In this document: positions 22,338 through 24,358 of the stretch, piece by piece
Numbering within the stretch: the stretch's first letter is position 1
Layout: every line of letters starts with the position of its first letter
Assembly (NCBI GenBank): GCA_002385985.1
Contig: DGEO01000007.1
Coordinates: 99,320 to 123,677 of the forward strand
From: Anaerolineaceae bacterium UBA3924
GTDB lineage: Bacteria > Chloroflexota > Anaerolineae > Anaerolineales > Anaerolineaceae
Reading direction: 5' to 3'
Length of the DNA: 24,358 nt
Notes under the pieces: generated by a model
The model's input: only the letters and a program-made list of their open reading frames with translations
Databases searched by the model: none
What the model was told of the DNA's origin: nothing
Translations under genes and position numbers: made by a program

Positions 22338-24358
22338 TTGCTGACTCCGCTCATCAACCTGATCACCACCACTCCCGGGAATCTGGTCTACCACCTGGTG
22401 CTGACCTTCGCCGCGGCCGCCGGGCTGCAGGGCATCATCCTGCACCAGGATGCGCACAGCCGGACGCGCGGACGCCGCCTGCTGCTGGCGCTGGGCATCG
22501 TTCTGGCCTGCCAGCTGATCCTGTTCGCCGCCAGCGGGCTGACCGGCCCGAACGTGGACTGGGGCTACTACCTGCCGCCGCTGGACCGTGCCCTGGCCGC
22601 CATCTCGCTGGTCTGGATCGCCTGGATCTGGGTCTTCCCGGACCCGCAGCCCCGGGTGGACAGCAACATTTCCATCCTCAATCTTGTTCTTGTTATCTTC
22701 TTCTTCGCCTCGCTGATGGGCCGCACCGCCGGCGACGCAGTCAACTTCAACGCCACCCTGTTCAACCAGCTCTGGGCTGCCGTGCTGCTGGTCATCTGCG
22801 CGGCCGCCATGGTGCTGCTGGTCCTCCGCCGGCCGGAAACCTGGGTCATGGGCCTGATCTTCATGAGCATCAACCTGCTCGGAGCTGCAGCCCACCTGGC
22901 GTTCGGCGTGCAGGAGCAGGATTACGCCGGGTTGATCCGTCTGGCGCAGCTGGCCTCCTACCCGCTGCTGCCCTCGCTGGCCCGCCGTCTACAGAGCGGT
23001 CGGAAAGCAGGCCTGCCCGGCGGCGTTTCACCGGCGGACGAGTTCAAAGGCTGGCTCGAGCTGGCCGCCAGCCCGGGCACAGCGCTGCCGGTCCTGCTGC
23101 GCAAACTGGCCGAGGCCCACGGGGCGGACGCCGCCTGTCTGGTGAACTCCGCCGGGACCGGGGTGCGCCTGGTGCACGGTCTGGACCTCAAGCGCGGTGT
23201 CAGCCTGCGCGAGCTGGATCTGCAGTACGGCCAGGTGCCCGCCCTGTCTGACGCGCTGCAGCAGGCTCACCCGCTGCGGCTGGCGGAAAACGGCGCTCCA
23301 ACCCCGGATCTGGAGACCTGGTCCACCCTGCTGGGCGCGCAGCCGGTCAAACAGCTCATGGCTGTACCGCTCAATCTGGCCGAAAGCCCCCTGGCGGGCC
23401 TGGTGCTGCTTTCCTTCAACGCCCTTCCCGCATGGGACGAACAGAAACTTGAAGACTTCGAAGCCTTCAGCGAGCCTGTCGGTACCTATCTCTCCGGTCA
23501 GGCCGCTCCTCCGCCGGGCCAGCTGCAGCAGGAGCTGGAGGCCACCCGCACCGCTCTGCAGCAGCTGCAGGCGGAGTACGACCGCCTGAAAGAGCAGCCC
23601 GCCGCCAGCCCCGAGCTGGTCGCCGAGCTGGAAGCCGTTCTGGCCCGGCAGCAGGAAACCCAGGCGGCCATGCAGCAGCTGGAGGAGGAAAACCGCCAGC
23701 TGCTGGAGATGATCGAGCGCGCCCGCGCGGAATCCGCGCAGCCTTCGCAGGACGTGGAGGCCCTGACGGCAGAACTGCACGCCGCCCAGATGGAAACCGC
23801 CCGCCTTCGCGCCCGTTTGAGCGAGGCTGGACAGGCCATCGCCGATCTGCAGCGCCGGCTGGAACAGCAGCCCGGCGGGCAGCCCGTTTTCGCCGACCCG
23901 TCCCTGCTCAACTCCCTCAACGGCATCCTGCATGACCTGCGCCAGCCCCTCTCGGCCGTGATCGGCTACACGGACATGCTGCTCGAGCAGTCGGTCGGCA
24001 CGCTCGGCGCGCTGCAGCAGCGCTTCCTGCAGCGCATCCGCACCTCCAGCGAGCGCATGGACATTGCCCTCAATGACCTGGTCCAACTGCGCAGCCTGCA
24101 GCAGGAACCGCCCGCCAGCCCCGGCCCAGTGGACTTGATCTCCGTGGTAGACCAGCTCCTTGCGGAGATGCGCCCGTCCATTCAGGCCCGGCAGCTGAGT
24201 CTCAGCATCGACCTGCATGCTGACCTGCCCCCGGTTCGCTGCGAGCGGAACGCGCTGCGGCAGGTGCTCACTCATTTACTATGGAACGCCCGCGAAGTCA
24301 CCCCTGCCGGCGGCCAGCTGGCAGTGCAGGGCTGCATCGAGCGGGATCCCGGCACCGG
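22338..24358 (+). CDS. Membrane sensor histidine kinase (3' end cut by window)
   Basis: The open frame runs 673 codons to the window end with no stop. Six or seven hydrophobic segments (about 17-36, 47-67, 83-100, 111-128, 142-162, 168-190, possibly 198-215) form an N-terminal membrane sensor. A GAF-like region (about 235-400) and a Gln/Glu-rich coiled coil (405-515) follow. The H box is ILHDLRQPLSAVIGY with the phospho-acceptor His at 532. The N box HLLWNAREVTPAGG has Asn at 650. The G boxes lie beyond the edge. The start is a TTG at 22338 with AGGG 9 nt upstream; I saw no better start in frame. No response regulator is visible. The preceding 120 bp carries the divergent tRNA promoter. Confidence 0.9.
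   Translation, partial: MLTPLINLITTTPGNLVYHLVLTFAAAAGLQGIILHQDAHSRTRGRRLLLALGIVLACQLILFAASGLTGPNVDWGYYLPPLDRALAAISLVWIAWIWVFPDPQPRVDSNISILNLVLVIFFFASLMGRTAGDAVNFNATLFNQLWAAVLLVICAAAMVLLVLRRPETWVMGLIFMSINLLGAAAHLAFGVQEQDYAGLIRLAQLASYPLLPSLARRLQSGRKAGLPGGVSPADEFKGWLELAASPGTALPVLLRKLAEAHGADAACLVNSAGTGVRLVHGLDLKRGVSLRELDLQYGQVPALSDALQQAHPLRLAENGAPTPDLETWSTLLGAQPVKQLMAVPLNLAESPLAGLVLLSFNALPAWDEQKLEDFEAFSEPVGTYLSGQAAPPPGQLQQELEATRTALQQLQAEYDRLKEQPAASPELVAELEAVLARQQETQAAMQQLEEENRQLLEMIERARAESAQPSQDVEALTAELHAAQMETARLRARLSEAGQAIADLQRRLEQQPGGQPVFADPSLLNSLNGILHDLRQPLSAVIGYTDMLLEQSVGTLGALQQRFLQRIRTSSERMDIALNDLVQLRSLQQEPPASPGPVDLISVVDQLLAEMRPSIQARQLSLSIDLHADLPPVRCERNALRQVLTHLLWNAREVTPAGGQLAVQGCIERDPGT

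Noticed and set aside
23028..24275. Minus-strand open frame of 415 codons opposite the histidine kinase
   Set aside because: Leu/Gln-rich translation typical of antisense CTG/CAG codons. The plus strand encodes clear H-box and N-box motifs.

Overview
The window is about 24.4 kb of GC-rich, densely coding bacterial DNA with no mobile elements, CRISPR arrays or rRNA. The best taxonomic guess is Chloroflexota, class Anaerolineae. The reasons are a topoisomerase I that starts with a four-cysteine zinc ribbon, a lipoprotein with an NBR1-type Ig domain, several exported proteins with long Thr/Pro linkers, and long multi-GAF regulators. This is inference from protein style; no 16S marker is present.

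Region 1 (1-5704, all minus strand): a housekeeping gene string read from a good promoter at about 5223-5251. The order is ffh, rpsP, khpA, rimM, dprA, manC and topA, the last cut by the window edge. Gaps after khpA are 4-12 nt or overlaps, which suggests co-transcription. dprA, manC and topA sit where many bacteria carry trmD and rplS. A perfect 15-bp hairpin followed by five Ts lies inside the 5' end of rimM and looks like an attenuator. A lone nucleotidyltransferase gene lies upstream of ffh.

Region 2 (5705-8321, plus strand): two single-gene units, degV and a DUF1015 gene, each with a promoter-like element and a downstream hairpin terminator.

Region 3 (8366-16725): an envelope-directed block. 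It holds a small unknown protein, an M23 peptidase lipoprotein, a membrane-anchored beta-propeller protein, a second M23 peptidase and an NBR1-Ig lipoprotein. After queG come two minus-strand genes: a second membrane-anchored propeller protein and a two-LysM membrane protein. Six of these seven proteins have export or membrane signals, and most carry Thr/Pro linkers. They plausibly work in cell-wall remodelling or surface sensing.

Region 4 (16879-21548): a three-gene partner-switching operon with a STAS anti-sigma antagonist, an RsbW-like kinase, and a protein of about 1269 residues with six GAF-like units and a SpoIIE phosphatase domain. No sigma factor or other obvious output gene is in the window.

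Region 5 (21549-24358): a DivIC/FtsB-like division protein and a tRNA-Leu(CAG) gene on the minus strand. They are followed by the 5' part of a membrane histidine kinase on the plus strand, which runs off the end.

The most unusual items are the rimM hairpin, the envelope block with its NBR1-Ig lipoprotein, and the six-GAF partner-switching operon without a visible target.
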